This document shows positions 9,209-17,348 of a stretch of DNA of 64,000 nt, piece after piece (the first letter of the stretch is position 1; each line of letters starts with the position of its first letter). The position numbers and the translations under genes were made by a program. Location: positions 1 through 64,000 of the forward strand of contig QCJG01000006.1 of assembly GCA_003216175.1 (NCBI GenBank), written 5' to 3'. This stretch comes from Prochlorococcus sp. AG-409-A10. Lineage in GTDB: Bacteria > Cyanobacteriota > Cyanobacteriia > PCC-6307 > Cyanobiaceae. The notes below the pieces were generated by a model that was given only the letters and a program-made list of their open reading frames with translations, had not been told where the DNA came from and ran no database searches.

Positions 9209-12115
9209 ATGTCCACTGACCATACTCTAGTAATTGTTGAAAGTCCCACAAAGGCAAAGACTATTAGAGGTTTTTTGCCTAAGGATTTTCAAGTTCTTGC
9301 GTCAATGGGGCACATCAGAGACTTGCCTAACAATGCCTCTGAGATCCCTGCAAAGCACAAAGGAGAAAAGTGGGCAACGATTGGAGTTAATACCACTGCT
9401 GATTTTGATCCTTTGTATGTGGTTCCCAAAGACAAGAAAAAAATTGTCAAGGAATTAAAACAATCTTTGAAGGGTGCTAGTGAATTGTTGCTTGCGACTG
9501 ATGAAGATAGAGAAGGAGAAAGTATAAGTTGGCATTTAATGAATGTTCTTGATCCAAAGATCCCCGTGAAGAGGATGGTCTTTCATGAGATAACAAAAGA
9601 AGCTATTTCAAAAGCGCTATCAAAAACAAGAGAAATTGATATGGAATTAGTTCATGCCCAAGAGACAAGAAGGATCTTAGACAGATTAGTTGGTTATACG
9701 TTATCTCCTCTTTTATGGAAGAAAGTTTCTTGGGGGTTATCTGCTGGAAGAGTCCAGTCAGTTGCAGTAAGATTGCTAGTCCTTAGAGAGAGGGCAAGGA
9801 GATCTTTCAAAAGTGGGAGTTATTGGGACTTAAAAGCAAAATTAGAAAAAGAAGGTAGTGAATTTGAGGTGAAAATGACCTCAATTGGTGGTCAAAGAAT
9901 TGCTAGTGGGACTGATTTTGATGAGTCAACTGGATTCTTGAAATCTGGCCGGAATGTCAAATTACTCAAGGAAGAGGAATCTAAGGAACTTGCTAAGAAA
10001 TTAACTACTGATACATGGAAAATTATTAATGTCGAGGAAAAACCATCAATACGTAAACCAGTTCCTCCTTTTACTACGAGCACATTACAGCAAGAAGCTA
10101 ATAGAAAACTTCGATTATCTGCTAGGGAGACTATGAGATGTGCTCAGGGTTTGTATGAAAGAGGTTTTATTACATATATGAGAACAGATTCTGTTCATCT
10201 TTCTGATCAGGCAATTAATGCTTCACGTAATTGTGTTGAATCAAGATATGGGGTTGAATATTTAAGTAAAAAGCCACGCCAATTCTCCAACAAGACGAGA
10301 AATGCTCAAGAGGCTCATGAAGCAATTCGTCCTTCTGGTGAGAGTTTTAAAACACCCAAAGAGTCCAACTTGCAAGGAAGGGACCTTTCTTTATATGAAC
10401 TTATTTGGAAACGAACAGTTGCCAGCCAAATGGCCGATGCAAGGTTGACAATGATTGGAGTGGAATTACAAGCATCGGATGTATCTTTTCGGGCCAGTGG
10501 AAAAAGAATAGATTTCCCTGGCTTCTTTAGAGCTTATGTTGAAGGTACTGATGATCCTGATAGTGCACTTGAAGGACAAGAAGTGCTTTTACCGAAACTA
10601 GAGGTAGGAGATTCTCCAACAGCTAAGAGTGTAGAGGCGTTAGGGCATCAGACTCAGCCTCCTGCTAGATATAGCGAAGCTTCATTAGTTAAAACACTTG
10701 AGAAAGAAGGTATCGGCCGTCCGTCAACATATGCAAGCATTATAGGGACAATCGTAGATCGAGGTTATTCAGTTCTAAACAATAATTCTTTGACTCCAAG
10801 CTTTACAGCATTTGCTGTTACGGCACTTCTTGAAGAGCATTTCCCTGATCTCGTAGATACCAGCTTTACGGCTCGGATGGAATCTACACTTGATGAGATC
10901 TCAACAGGGAAAGTCAGTTGGCTCCCTTACCTTAAGGGCTTTTATAAAGGTGATACTGGTCTAGAGAATCAGGTTCAACAAAGAGAAGGAGATATAGATG
11001 GAGGGGAATTCAGATCTGTTTCCTTGGAGGGTCTTTCATCTCTTGTTAGGTTAGGCAAATTTGGAACATATCTGGAATCAAAGCAACTTGGTGAAAATGG
11101 CAAGCCCATAACAGCTACTCTTCCACAGGAAATTACTCCCGCAGATTTGGACGAGGATATTGCAGAGATGATCTTAAAACAAAAAGCGGAGGGACCTGAA
11201 TCACTTGGAGTTGATCCTGATAGTGGGCAGGATTTATATCTATTGAATGGGAGATATGGTCATTTTGTCCAAAGGGGATTAGTAGTCGAATTGAAAGATC
11301 TTGGTATCCCAAAAGGTAAGAAAAAGTTAGGAAATCTTCGCTTGTTTAAAAGTAGTCAATATGGACTCTATTTAAAGCAGGATTCATCAAAGGTTCAAGT
11401 TTTGTTGCCAGAAAATATAAAAGAGGAAGAGATAGATGTTGAAAAAGCACTTGAATATCTAGATGATAAATCATTAAAAAAAGCTCCAAATCCAAAAAGG
11501 ACTTCATTACCAAAGAATTTAAAACCTGAGAACTTGACTTTTGAGGAGGCTCTTGGATTAATTCAATTACCACGCCTACTTGGTGAGCATCCAGAGGGAG
11601 GTAAAGTTCAATCAAGTTTGGGTAGATTTGGTCCTTATGTGGTTTGGAGTAAGAATAGTGGTGAGAAAGATTATCGCTCAATTAAGGGCGAAGATGACGT
11701 TCTTCAAGTAAGCCTAGAGAGAGCACTTGAGCTTTTATCTATCCCTAAAAGAGGGAGAGGAGGAAGAACTGCTTTGAAGGAACTTGGTATCCCAGAGGGA
11801 GAAAAAGAAACTATTCAATTATTTAATGGCCCTTATGGTTTGTATGTTAAACAGGGAAAAGTAAATGCTTCTCTACCAGAGGGCAAAAGCGCTGAAGATA
11901 TCACTATTGAGGAGGCTATTGAATTATTAGCAACTAAGAAATCTAGTAAAAAGACAACATCTAAGAAAAAAAATTCTACGAAAAAGACAATAAAGTCAGC
12001 AAAGAAAGATTTAGATTCACTATCATCAAAAAAAAGTAGTGCTCGAAAAGCACCTTCTACAACTAAAACAGGACGTCTAAGAGCAAGTAAAGTAAGGGTA
12101 ATTAAAACAAAATAA
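9209..12115 (+). CDS. topA: DNA topoisomerase I
   Basis: TopA relaxes negative supercoils by transient single-strand cleavage. The 968-residue protein has the Toprim domain first (VIVESPTKAKTIRG, then ATDEDREGESI near residue 100). The active-site tyrosine is in GFITYMRTDSVHLS near residue 325, preceded by SAGRVQSVAVRLL. The C-terminus has no four-cysteine zinc fingers but at least four degenerate repeats of the type GRYGHFVQRG / GPYGLYVKQG, about 700-920. It ends in a Lys/Ser-rich tail (KKSSKKTTSKKKNS), presumably for DNA binding. It is longer than E. coli TopA (865 aa) because of these repeats. It heads a same-strand run of five genes with short gaps. Confidence 0.95.
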   Translation: MSTDHTLVIVESPTKAKTIRGFLPKDFQVLASMGHIRDLPNNASEIPAKHKGEKWATIGVNTTADFDPLYVVPKDKKKIVKELKQSLKGASELLLATDEDREGESISWHLMNVLDPKIPVKRMVFHEITKEAISKALSKTREIDMELVHAQETRRILDRLVGYTLSPLLWKKVSWGLSAGRVQSVAVRLLVLRERARRSFKSGSYWDLKAKLEKEGSEFEVKMTSIGGQRIASGTDFDESTGFLKSGRNVKLLKEEESKELAKKLTTDTWKIINVEEKPSIRKPVPPFTTSTLQQEANRKLRLSARETMRCAQGLYERGFITYMRTDSVHLSDQAINASRNCVESRYGVEYLSKKPRQFSNKTRNAQEAHEAIRPSGESFKTPKESNLQGRDLSLYELIWKRTVASQMADARLTMIGVELQASDVSFRASGKRIDFPGFFRAYVEGTDDPDSALEGQEVLLPKLEVGDSPTAKSVEALGHQTQPPARYSEASLVKTLEKEGIGRPSTYASIIGTIVDRGYSVLNNNSLTPSFTAFAVTALLEEHFPDLVDTSFTARMESTLDEISTGKVSWLPYLKGFYKGDTGLENQVQQREGDIDGGEFRSVSLEGLSSLVRLGKFGTYLESKQLGENGKPITATLPQEITPADLDEDIAEMILKQKAEGPESLGVDPDSGQDLYLLNGRYGHFVQRGLVVELKDLGIPKGKKKLGNLRLFKSSQYGLYLKQDSSKVQVLLPENIKEEEIDVEKALEYLDDKSLKKAPNPKRTSLPKNLKPENLTFEEALGLIQLPRLLGEHPEGGKVQSSLGRFGPYVVWSKNSGEKDYRSIKGEDDVLQVSLERALELLSIPKRGRGGRTALKELGIPEGEKETIQLFNGPYGLYVKQGKVNASLPEGKSAEDITIEEAIELLATKKSSKKTTSKKKNSTKKTIKSAKKDLDSLSSKKSSARKAPSTTKTGRLRASKVRVIKTK

Positions 12116-12119
12116 AATT

Positions 12120-12608
12120 TTGAATATTTCAAGATTAGTTGAGAACATATTTATTAGATTATTTCTAATAGTTACCATTTTTCCACTTCAATCATGCTCA
12201 AATACTCTATTTGGCGAAAAGTTGGAAAATAGTTTTGATATCACTGAGAACCCAAAAACTTCAGGAAAAACTATTAATAAGCCACAAAAACTTAATGAAA
12301 AAACAGAAATCATATTAAGAATAAAAGATGATAAGAAAGAAAATGAAAAAGATTTTGGTGAAATTATCAATAAAAATACGATATCCACTAAAGATATTCT
12401 TAGTCAAAGATCAACCAAATCAATAAAAAAGACAATTTTCAATCCACAGCCATACAGAATTATTTTAAGATTATCAGGTGCAAATCCCTCAGCTCCAGCT
12501 GAAACTGTTACTGAGGCTCTAAGAAAAGCTGGGGTCCAGTTTGAGGTTGAAAAAATCGAACGTTTTGATGAGGAGAATTTCTCAAAGAATACTTCTTTGA
12601 AAAGATAA
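12120..12608 (+). CDS. Putative lipoprotein, function unknown
   Basis: A 162-residue protein I do not recognise. It opens with a hydrophobic segment, LFLIVTIFPLQSCSN, whose LQSC resembles a lipobox and predicts lipidation at about Cys26. The middle is low-complexity and rich in Lys, Glu and Asn, and looks disordered. A short C-terminal block, YRIILRLSGANPSAPAETV, followed by an amphipathic helix, is the only part that looks folded; I cannot name its fold. The TTG at 12120 lies only 2 bp after the topA stop, suggesting translational coupling. The DUF2232 gene follows after 5 bp. Confidence 0.65.
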   Translation: MNISRLVENIFIRLFLIVTIFPLQSCSNTLFGEKLENSFDITENPKTSGKTINKPQKLNEKTEIILRIKDDKKENEKDFGEIINKNTISTKDILSQRSTKSIKKTIFNPQPYRIILRLSGANPSAPAETVTEALRKAGVQFEVEKIERFDEENFSKNTSLKR

Positions 12609-12613
12609 TAATT

Positions 12614-13300
12614 TTGGACTTAAATAATAAAAACTTTGTAAAAAGTCGATCTCCTTACAAAGCGCCTCTTAGTAAGAGAAAAGCCTTAAAAATCGTTGAG
12701 TCCTCTTATCTTGCTGCTGCAACAGCTTTGATTTGGATAGCTCTTTATTATTTGCCTATTGGTGGAGCTATCTTTCGTCTTGCTTTACCATTACCATTGG
12801 TGCTTCTTCAAATTCGGAGAGGTGTTAAAACAGGTATTGAGGGAGTGACAATATGCGTAATGTTATTAACTGTTCTGATGGGTCCGCTAAGAGGACCTTT
12901 GGTGCTTTTCCCGTATGGATTACTTTCATTATGGTTAGGATATAGTTGGCAAAAGGGATGGAATTGGTGGTTCAGTTGGAGTGTTGGAGTGTTAATTGGA
13001 ACGATGGGTTTTTTAGTTAGGGTCTTCGCGTTATCTGTGTTGGTTGGTGAGAATTTGTGGGTTATTCTTACTCGTGCTGGAGCAGGATTGCTTGAAAAAG
13101 GAATAGACATTTTCAATCTTTCTTTTACTCCGGATATGAGACAAGTTCAAATAGTGGCATTATGTCTAATCATAACTCAAGAAATCGTTTACGTTTTATG
13201 TTTACATGCTTTAGCTTATTGGATTTTCCCTAGGCTCAAATCATCAATACCTGAACCACCCGCTTTGCTAGAAAATTTAATTTCTCTAGAATCTAATTGA
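12614..13300 (+). CDS. DUF2232 integral membrane protein
   Basis: A 228-residue protein with about six hydrophobic segments, starting at a TTG 5 bp after the preceding lipoprotein gene. The stretches AALTALIWIALYYLPIGG-like opening, LPLPLVLLQIRRG and LLTVLMGPLRGPLVLFPYG are typical of the DUF2232 (YybS-like) family in cyanobacteria, which has no established biochemical role. This family resembles the membrane S-components of ECF-type vitamin transporters in organisation, though I cannot show this here. It is followed after 6 bp by the CobT-family gene, which might hint at a vitamin link, but that is speculation. Confidence 0.7.
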   Translation: MDLNNKNFVKSRSPYKAPLSKRKALKIVESSYLAAATALIWIALYYLPIGGAIFRLALPLPLVLLQIRRGVKTGIEGVTICVMLLTVLMGPLRGPLVLFPYGLLSLWLGYSWQKGWNWWFSWSVGVLIGTMGFLVRVFALSVLVGENLWVILTRAGAGLLEKGIDIFNLSFTPDMRQVQIVALCLIITQEIVYVLCLHALAYWIFPRLKSSIPEPPALLENLISLESN

Positions 13301-13306
13301 TTAAAA

Positions 13307-14494
13307 ATGATTGGAGAAAACTATGTTTTGTTGTCGTCAGGAGTATTAGCTTTTGGTAAAGGTCTCCAAGAGAAAAATGTTGACGAAAAAGTTCGAAGGT
13401 GGCAAGAAAATATTTCGAATATGGCTTTCTTTTTAATTCTTGCTGGATCTCAAACTGCAGAGATTGAGGGGATTTCTGCCGCTGGTTCAACTGCTGTTTC
13501 TAGACGTTATACAGCTGTTGCAGATGCTGAGCTTTTATTGAGAGGGCCTAACCTTCCAAAAAGATGGCCTTTACCTCCTTTACCTGCTGGTGTCTCTCCC
13601 GCATTGATAAGTTACGTTGCCTCAAGGTTTTTAAAAATTAAACCAACAATCATTTCTTCGGGACTGCTACAATCGCCCCCCTTTGCTCATGTTTCCCTAG
13701 AGTCACCCGATAGAGGTCCAGCTAGATGCTTGAGTTCAGGTAATGCAATGGAAAGAACCAGGGTTGAACTTTTACTCGATGGTGGTTTTAAGATAGGTAA
13801 GAAATTAAAAAAATCTCTTTTGATCACAGAGTGTGTCCCAGGTGGTACATCTACTGCTTTTGCAGTTCTCTCTGGGTTAGGAATAAATGTTAACGGTCTG
13901 ATAAGCGGAAGTCATAGAAATCCACCTTCAGAATTAAAAACAAAATTAGTTAAACAAGGACTTGAAGCAGCGAAATTAAAGGAGAACCCGTCTTCTGTTG
14001 ATCTAATGGCTGCTGTTGGTGATCCCTTTCAGCCAATTGCAGTTGGTCTTTTAATGGGAGCTAGAGAATCTGGTCAGGAGATTTTATTAGGAGGAGGTTG
14101 TCAAATGTTGGCAGTATTGTCTTTGGCCTTAAATGAAATTGAACATGAATCACGCTCTGAATTTGTTGGTAAAATTTTAATAGGAACTACTTCATGGTTA
14201 ATTGATGAATCCCTTTCTTCTGCTGAAAGTAGAAATTCTTTTATTCATTTAATGAATCATGTCGCTAATCATTTCAAAGTAAATATCCTAGGTCTAGCTA
14301 GTGGTTATAGATTTAATGATAGTAATCAAAAGGTTCTTCGAGATTATGAGATTGGTTACGTCAAGGAGGGTGTTGGGGCTGGTGCCTTATCTTTACTTGC
14401 TCAGATTAAGGGATTGACCCAGAAAGAAATGATTGAAAGATGTGATATTGAGGTTGGTAATCTATTTAAGTCAAATAATGAAAAAATTGGTTAA
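13307..14494 (+). CDS. CobT-family (TIGR00303-type) nicotinate-nucleotide phosphoribosyltransferase-like protein
   Basis: A 395-residue cytoplasmic protein of the cyanobacterial/archaeal CobT-like family. Visible blocks are LILAGSQTAEIEGISAAG, YTAVADAELLLRGP, LITECVPGGTSTAFAVL and LLGGGCQMLAVLSLAL, with glycine-rich phosphate-binding loops as in nicotinate mononucleotide:dimethylbenzimidazole phosphoribosyltransferase. Classical CobT activates the lower ligand of cobalamin. Prochlorococcus is thought to make pseudocobalamin with adenine as lower ligand, so the true substrate base may differ. The ATG at 13307 lies 6 bp after the DUF2232 gene. Only one other cobalamin gene, cobM, is in the window, 18 kb away. 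Confidence 0.8.
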   Translation: MIGENYVLLSSGVLAFGKGLQEKNVDEKVRRWQENISNMAFFLILAGSQTAEIEGISAAGSTAVSRRYTAVADAELLLRGPNLPKRWPLPPLPAGVSPALISYVASRFLKIKPTIISSGLLQSPPFAHVSLESPDRGPARCLSSGNAMERTRVELLLDGGFKIGKKLKKSLLITECVPGGTSTAFAVLSGLGINVNGLISGSHRNPPSELKTKLVKQGLEAAKLKENPSSVDLMAAVGDPFQPIAVGLLMGARESGQEILLGGGCQMLAVLSLALNEIEHESRSEFVGKILIGTTSWLIDESLSSAESRNSFIHLMNHVANHFKVNILGLASGYRFNDSNQKVLRDYEIGYVKEGVGAGALSLLAQIKGLTQKEMIERCDIEVGNLFKSNNEKIG

Positions 14495-14508
14495 GGGATC
14501 TAAATAAT

Positions 14509-15510
14509 ATGAATACTAATACATTTGGAAGGAGAGCATTCATCAAATATGGATTGATTTCTTCTTTATTTTTATTATCTGGATGCTCAGCATCTAAAAA
14601 GAAATTAACTTTGAGAGGAGTTTCGAAAAGTTTCCCAAGTGAATTTGTTAATAGTTTATCTACAGGTTGGGAATTCTTCCCTATAAAAGATATCGAGTTG
14701 GAAAAATTTCCCTATAACTCTGCTCTTCAAGAAAAAACAGATTTAATAGTCTTAAATGATGGTTGGATTTCAGACTTACCTATTAAGTCACTTCAAGAAA
14801 TCAAAGCAGATAATATTAGAAATAATTTCAGCAAGCAGACTAGTTCTTTTCTCGATGGATTAGGCGAGGAGTATCAAAAAAAGCTTTTACCTTTAGCAGT
14901 AAGTCCCTGGGTGATACTTTTTAGAAATGAAGATTCTCTGGCTCTTAAAAATAAGAATTCTTGGGAAGTTATTTTTTCGAATTCACTTACAAATCAAATA
15001 GTTTTTCCTAATAGTCCTTATCTTCTGATTTCAATAGCGCAAAAAATAGATTTAGTTAATGATTTATCAAAAATCAAAAGTCAAGCGAAGTCATTTGATG
15101 ATAGGAATGCTTTAAATTGGGTCGTTTCAGGTAGAGCTAACGCAGCAGTTTTACCTTTATCTAGATGTATTGATAGCCTTGTTGAAGACCCTCGATTATC
15201 GGTCCTTTTGCCCCAGGACGGCAGCCCACTGAATTGGACTGTCCTAGCTTCTCCTTCTTTATCTCCAGAGTATTTCCCCACTGATTGGTTTAATTCCTTG
15301 TGGGGCGCTACTTATTTGAGTCGTGTAATAAGTAAAGGTTTTTTGCCACCAACAAACTTATCAGACTTAAGGCGAAAAAATATAAATGTTCCAAAGAAGT
15401 ATCAATCTACCTTCCTTCCAGAAGATAGTGTTTGGAATAAATGTTGGTCATTACCTAGACTGAGTTTTGATCAGAAAAAAGACTTGGCTTTAAATTGGAA
15501 TAATTCATAA
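14509..15510 (+). CDS. RR-signal lipoprotein, periplasmic solute-binding-like
   Basis: A 333-residue exported protein. The N-terminus TFGRRAFIKYGLISSLFLLSGCSAS combines a twin-arginine motif with a lipobox (LSGC, Cys at about 26), so it is probably a Tat-exported lipoprotein. The body resembles extracellular solute-binding proteins of the polyamine/iron type: LIVLNDGWISDL, LPLAVSPWVILFRNE, NSWEVIFSNSLTNQIVFPNSP and VVSGRANAAVLPLSRC fit the two-lobed fold. No permease or ATPase is adjacent, so ligand and transport partner are unknown. It may instead be a scaffold or sensor. It ends the same-strand run that starts with topA, 14 bp after the CobT-like gene. tatC and lgt, which would process it, are both in this window. 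Confidence 0.65.
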   Translation: MNTNTFGRRAFIKYGLISSLFLLSGCSASKKKLTLRGVSKSFPSEFVNSLSTGWEFFPIKDIELEKFPYNSALQEKTDLIVLNDGWISDLPIKSLQEIKADNIRNNFSKQTSSFLDGLGEEYQKKLLPLAVSPWVILFRNEDSLALKNKNSWEVIFSNSLTNQIVFPNSPYLLISIAQKIDLVNDLSKIKSQAKSFDDRNALNWVVSGRANAAVLPLSRCIDSLVEDPRLSVLLPQDGSPLNWTVLASPSLSPEYFPTDWFNSLWGATYLSRVISKGFLPPTNLSDLRRKNINVPKKYQSTFLPEDSVWNKCWSLPRLSFDQKKDLALNWNNS

Positions 15511-15603
15511 CCGACCAAACCAAACCAAATTTGAAATTCAAAAAACTTTTCAAAGACATTTCAAAATTTCATAACTAGCATTCTAAAAGTTGTACGATCC
15601 ATA

Positions 15604-16260
15604 ATGTTTACTGGTTTGATTCAGGCTATTGGAACGATCAAGAAAAATAAGTATGGGGTAGTTGTTGATGGATGTAGGGCTTTCTCTCCTTTACAACTTG
15701 GAGATAGTATTTCTGTGGATGGGGTTTGTCTAACAGTTTCTGAATTAATGCATGATTCTTTTACCGCAAATATAAGTGAAGAGACTCTTAAGAGAACAAA
15801 TCTTGCAGAAAAAGCTCAGAAAAATGCTTTTGTAAATCTTGAGCCAGCATTACGTCTTTCTGACCGATTAGGTGGACATATTGTAAGTGGACACATAGAT
15901 GGGTTGGGGAAAGTTGTTTCAATCGAAAATTTGAAAAATTCTTGGAATTTGAGAGTATCTTGGCATGATTTAAATTTCTGTAGATATATGTGCGATAAGG
16001 CTAGTATTAGCCTAAATGGAATAAGTCTAACTATTGCAGAGATATATGTTAATGGTTGTGAATTTTCGGTAGCCGTAATACCTCACACTTGGTCAAATAC
16101 ATGCTTACAGTTTTTGAAGATTGGCGAAAAGGTTAATTTGGAAGTTGACTTGATGGCTAAGTACGCAGAAAAACTTCTAGGAGTAAATAATAATGATTCT
16201 ATTTCCAAACAAAGCCAGGTAATTAGCTCTCAGTGGCTTAATGAGCAAGGTTGGAATTAG
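15604..16260 (+). CDS. ribE: Riboflavin synthase alpha chain
   Basis: This enzyme dismutates two 6,7-dimethyl-8-ribityllumazine molecules to riboflavin. The 218-residue protein has the usual two lumazine-binding repeats. Repeat one starts MFTGLIQAIGTI and contains DSISVDGVCLTV; repeat two starts near GGHIVSGHIDGLGKV and contains CDKASISLNGISLTI. The N-terminal MFTGLI and the internal duplication are diagnostic. The ATG at 15604 is 93 bp after the preceding lipoprotein gene, so it probably has its own promoter. No FMN riboswitch is evident in the short leader. Confidence 0.95.
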   Translation: MFTGLIQAIGTIKKNKYGVVVDGCRAFSPLQLGDSISVDGVCLTVSELMHDSFTANISEETLKRTNLAEKAQKNAFVNLEPALRLSDRLGGHIVSGHIDGLGKVVSIENLKNSWNLRVSWHDLNFCRYMCDKASISLNGISLTIAEIYVNGCEFSVAVIPHTWSNTCLQFLKIGEKVNLEVDLMAKYAEKLLGVNNNDSISKQSQVISSQWLNEQGWN

Positions 16261-16290
16261 TGGCTTTATATGATTGCTTTGAGAGACTTA

Positions 16291-16647
16291 TTATTTCTTA
16301 AGAGGTAACAAACTTATCGCTCCAGACTCTTTTCGTACATCAATACGAAATTCCTGTCCAGGTTCAAGCCCTAATTTTTTTGTATAGGCATGTCCAATAA
16401 GAAGATTGCCATTACCATGAACTTTGGTCCGAAATTCCGCTTGCCTACCTCTTGAAGATCTATTCCCTGCTCTCCCTGGTCCATTTGAGCGAAGTTTATA
16501 ACCTTTAGCCTCAACTAGAGCACGGTAAAAACTTTTACGTAAAACTCTCCCGCTTGGTCCTACGTAACCACATCCTTTCGCTATTTCGTCTTCTGGACGG
16601 TTGCTCAAAGATCTTGCTTTGTCTAGGAGTTCTTTTCCAACAAGCAT
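16291..16647 (-). CDS. Cyanobacterial AbrB-type transcription regulator (cyAbrB)
   Basis: A 118-residue regulator with the cyAbrB signature: LVGKELLDKARSLSNRPEDE, AKGCGYVGPSGRVLRKSFY, then a basic linker and the C-terminal swapped-hairpin-like region EFRTKVHGNGNLLIGHAYTK with LEPGQEFRIDV. In other cyanobacteria cyAbrB proteins act as broad repressors or modulators of nitrogen, carbon and hydrogenase genes. The DNA targets here are not visible. It converges with ribE (30 bp) and is on the same strand as ctaE, which ends 95 bp upstream. Start ATG at 16647. Confidence 0.9.
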   Translation of the reverse strand: MLVGKELLDKARSLSNRPEDEIAKGCGYVGPSGRVLRKSFYRALVEAKGYKLRSNGPGRAGNRSSRGRQAEFRTKVHGNGNLLIGHAYTKKLGLEPGQEFRIDVRKESGAISLLPLKK

Positions 16648-16742
16648 TTCAGACTGTTTTAATTAACTGAATTCTGACTAATAAGTGGAATTGTGGCAAC
16701 AAATTAATTGAAAGTTTCTTGCTTAGTATCAATATTTGCCTT

Positions 16743-17348
16743 TCAAAGCAGATAAAGGATGATGAATAAAACTACCCAAATCCCGTCTACAAAATGCCAA
16801 TAGAGTTCTACTGCCTCAAATGGGAATTTGTTTTTATTATTCACTCGACCAAATGGGACACGTGTTTGCCACCAAATAATCATTATCATTATCGATCCAA
16901 GTGTTACGTGAAGCCCATGAAAGCCAGTTAATGCATAAAAAGTACTTGCAAAAAGGTTGTCAGTTAATCCAAAAGGCAAAGTAAAGTACTCAAACATTTG
17001 ACTAATCAAAAATGCCACTCCCAATACGCCTGTTATAAGAAGCCATTTTTGGCATTGTTTTGAGTCATTCTTTTCTAGGAATTTCCCAGCTCGATGAAAA
17101 GTAAAGCTACTAACCAAGAGTAAGACTGTATTTAAAGTTGGTAATGGTAGTTCTAATTCGTAAATAGCATCAGGACCAATTGGATTGACTGCTTTGAAGG
17201 TTAGATATGCCGCAAAAAAACCTGCGAAGGTCATTCCGTCTGCGATTAAAAAAGCTATTAAGCCAAATAAACGAAAATCTTCATGTTCTTCATTTGATAG
17301 ATCTTTCTTTCTTTCTGAGGATTGCTCTCTTGGAACTATCGATGTCAT
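16743..17348 (-). CDS. ctaE: Cytochrome c oxidase subunit III
   Basis: Subunit III of the aa3-type terminal oxidase, 201 residues with five hydrophobic segments, as usual for the shorter bacterial form. Typical blocks are LFGLIAFLIADGMTFAGFFAAYLTF, ALTGFHGLHVTLGSIMIMI and the C-terminal VELYWHFVDGIWVVLFIILYLL. The His and Trp of YWHFVDGIW lie where the family has its conserved C-terminal helix. Its ATG overlaps the ctaD stop by 4 bp (ATGA), indicating translational coupling. It is the last gene of ctaC-ctaD-ctaE. Confidence 0.95.
   Translation of the reverse strand: MTSIVPREQSSERKKDLSNEEHEDFRLFGLIAFLIADGMTFAGFFAAYLTFKAVNPIGPDAIYELELPLPTLNTVLLLVSSFTFHRAGKFLEKNDSKQCQKWLLITGVLGVAFLISQMFEYFTLPFGLTDNLFASTFYALTGFHGLHVTLGSIMIMIIWWQTRVPFGRVNNKNKFPFEAVELYWHFVDGIWVVLFIILYLL

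Noticed and set aside
11346..11681. 111-residue minus-strand ORF inside topA
   Set aside because: Antisense shadow of topA, whose frame shows clear family repeats throughout.
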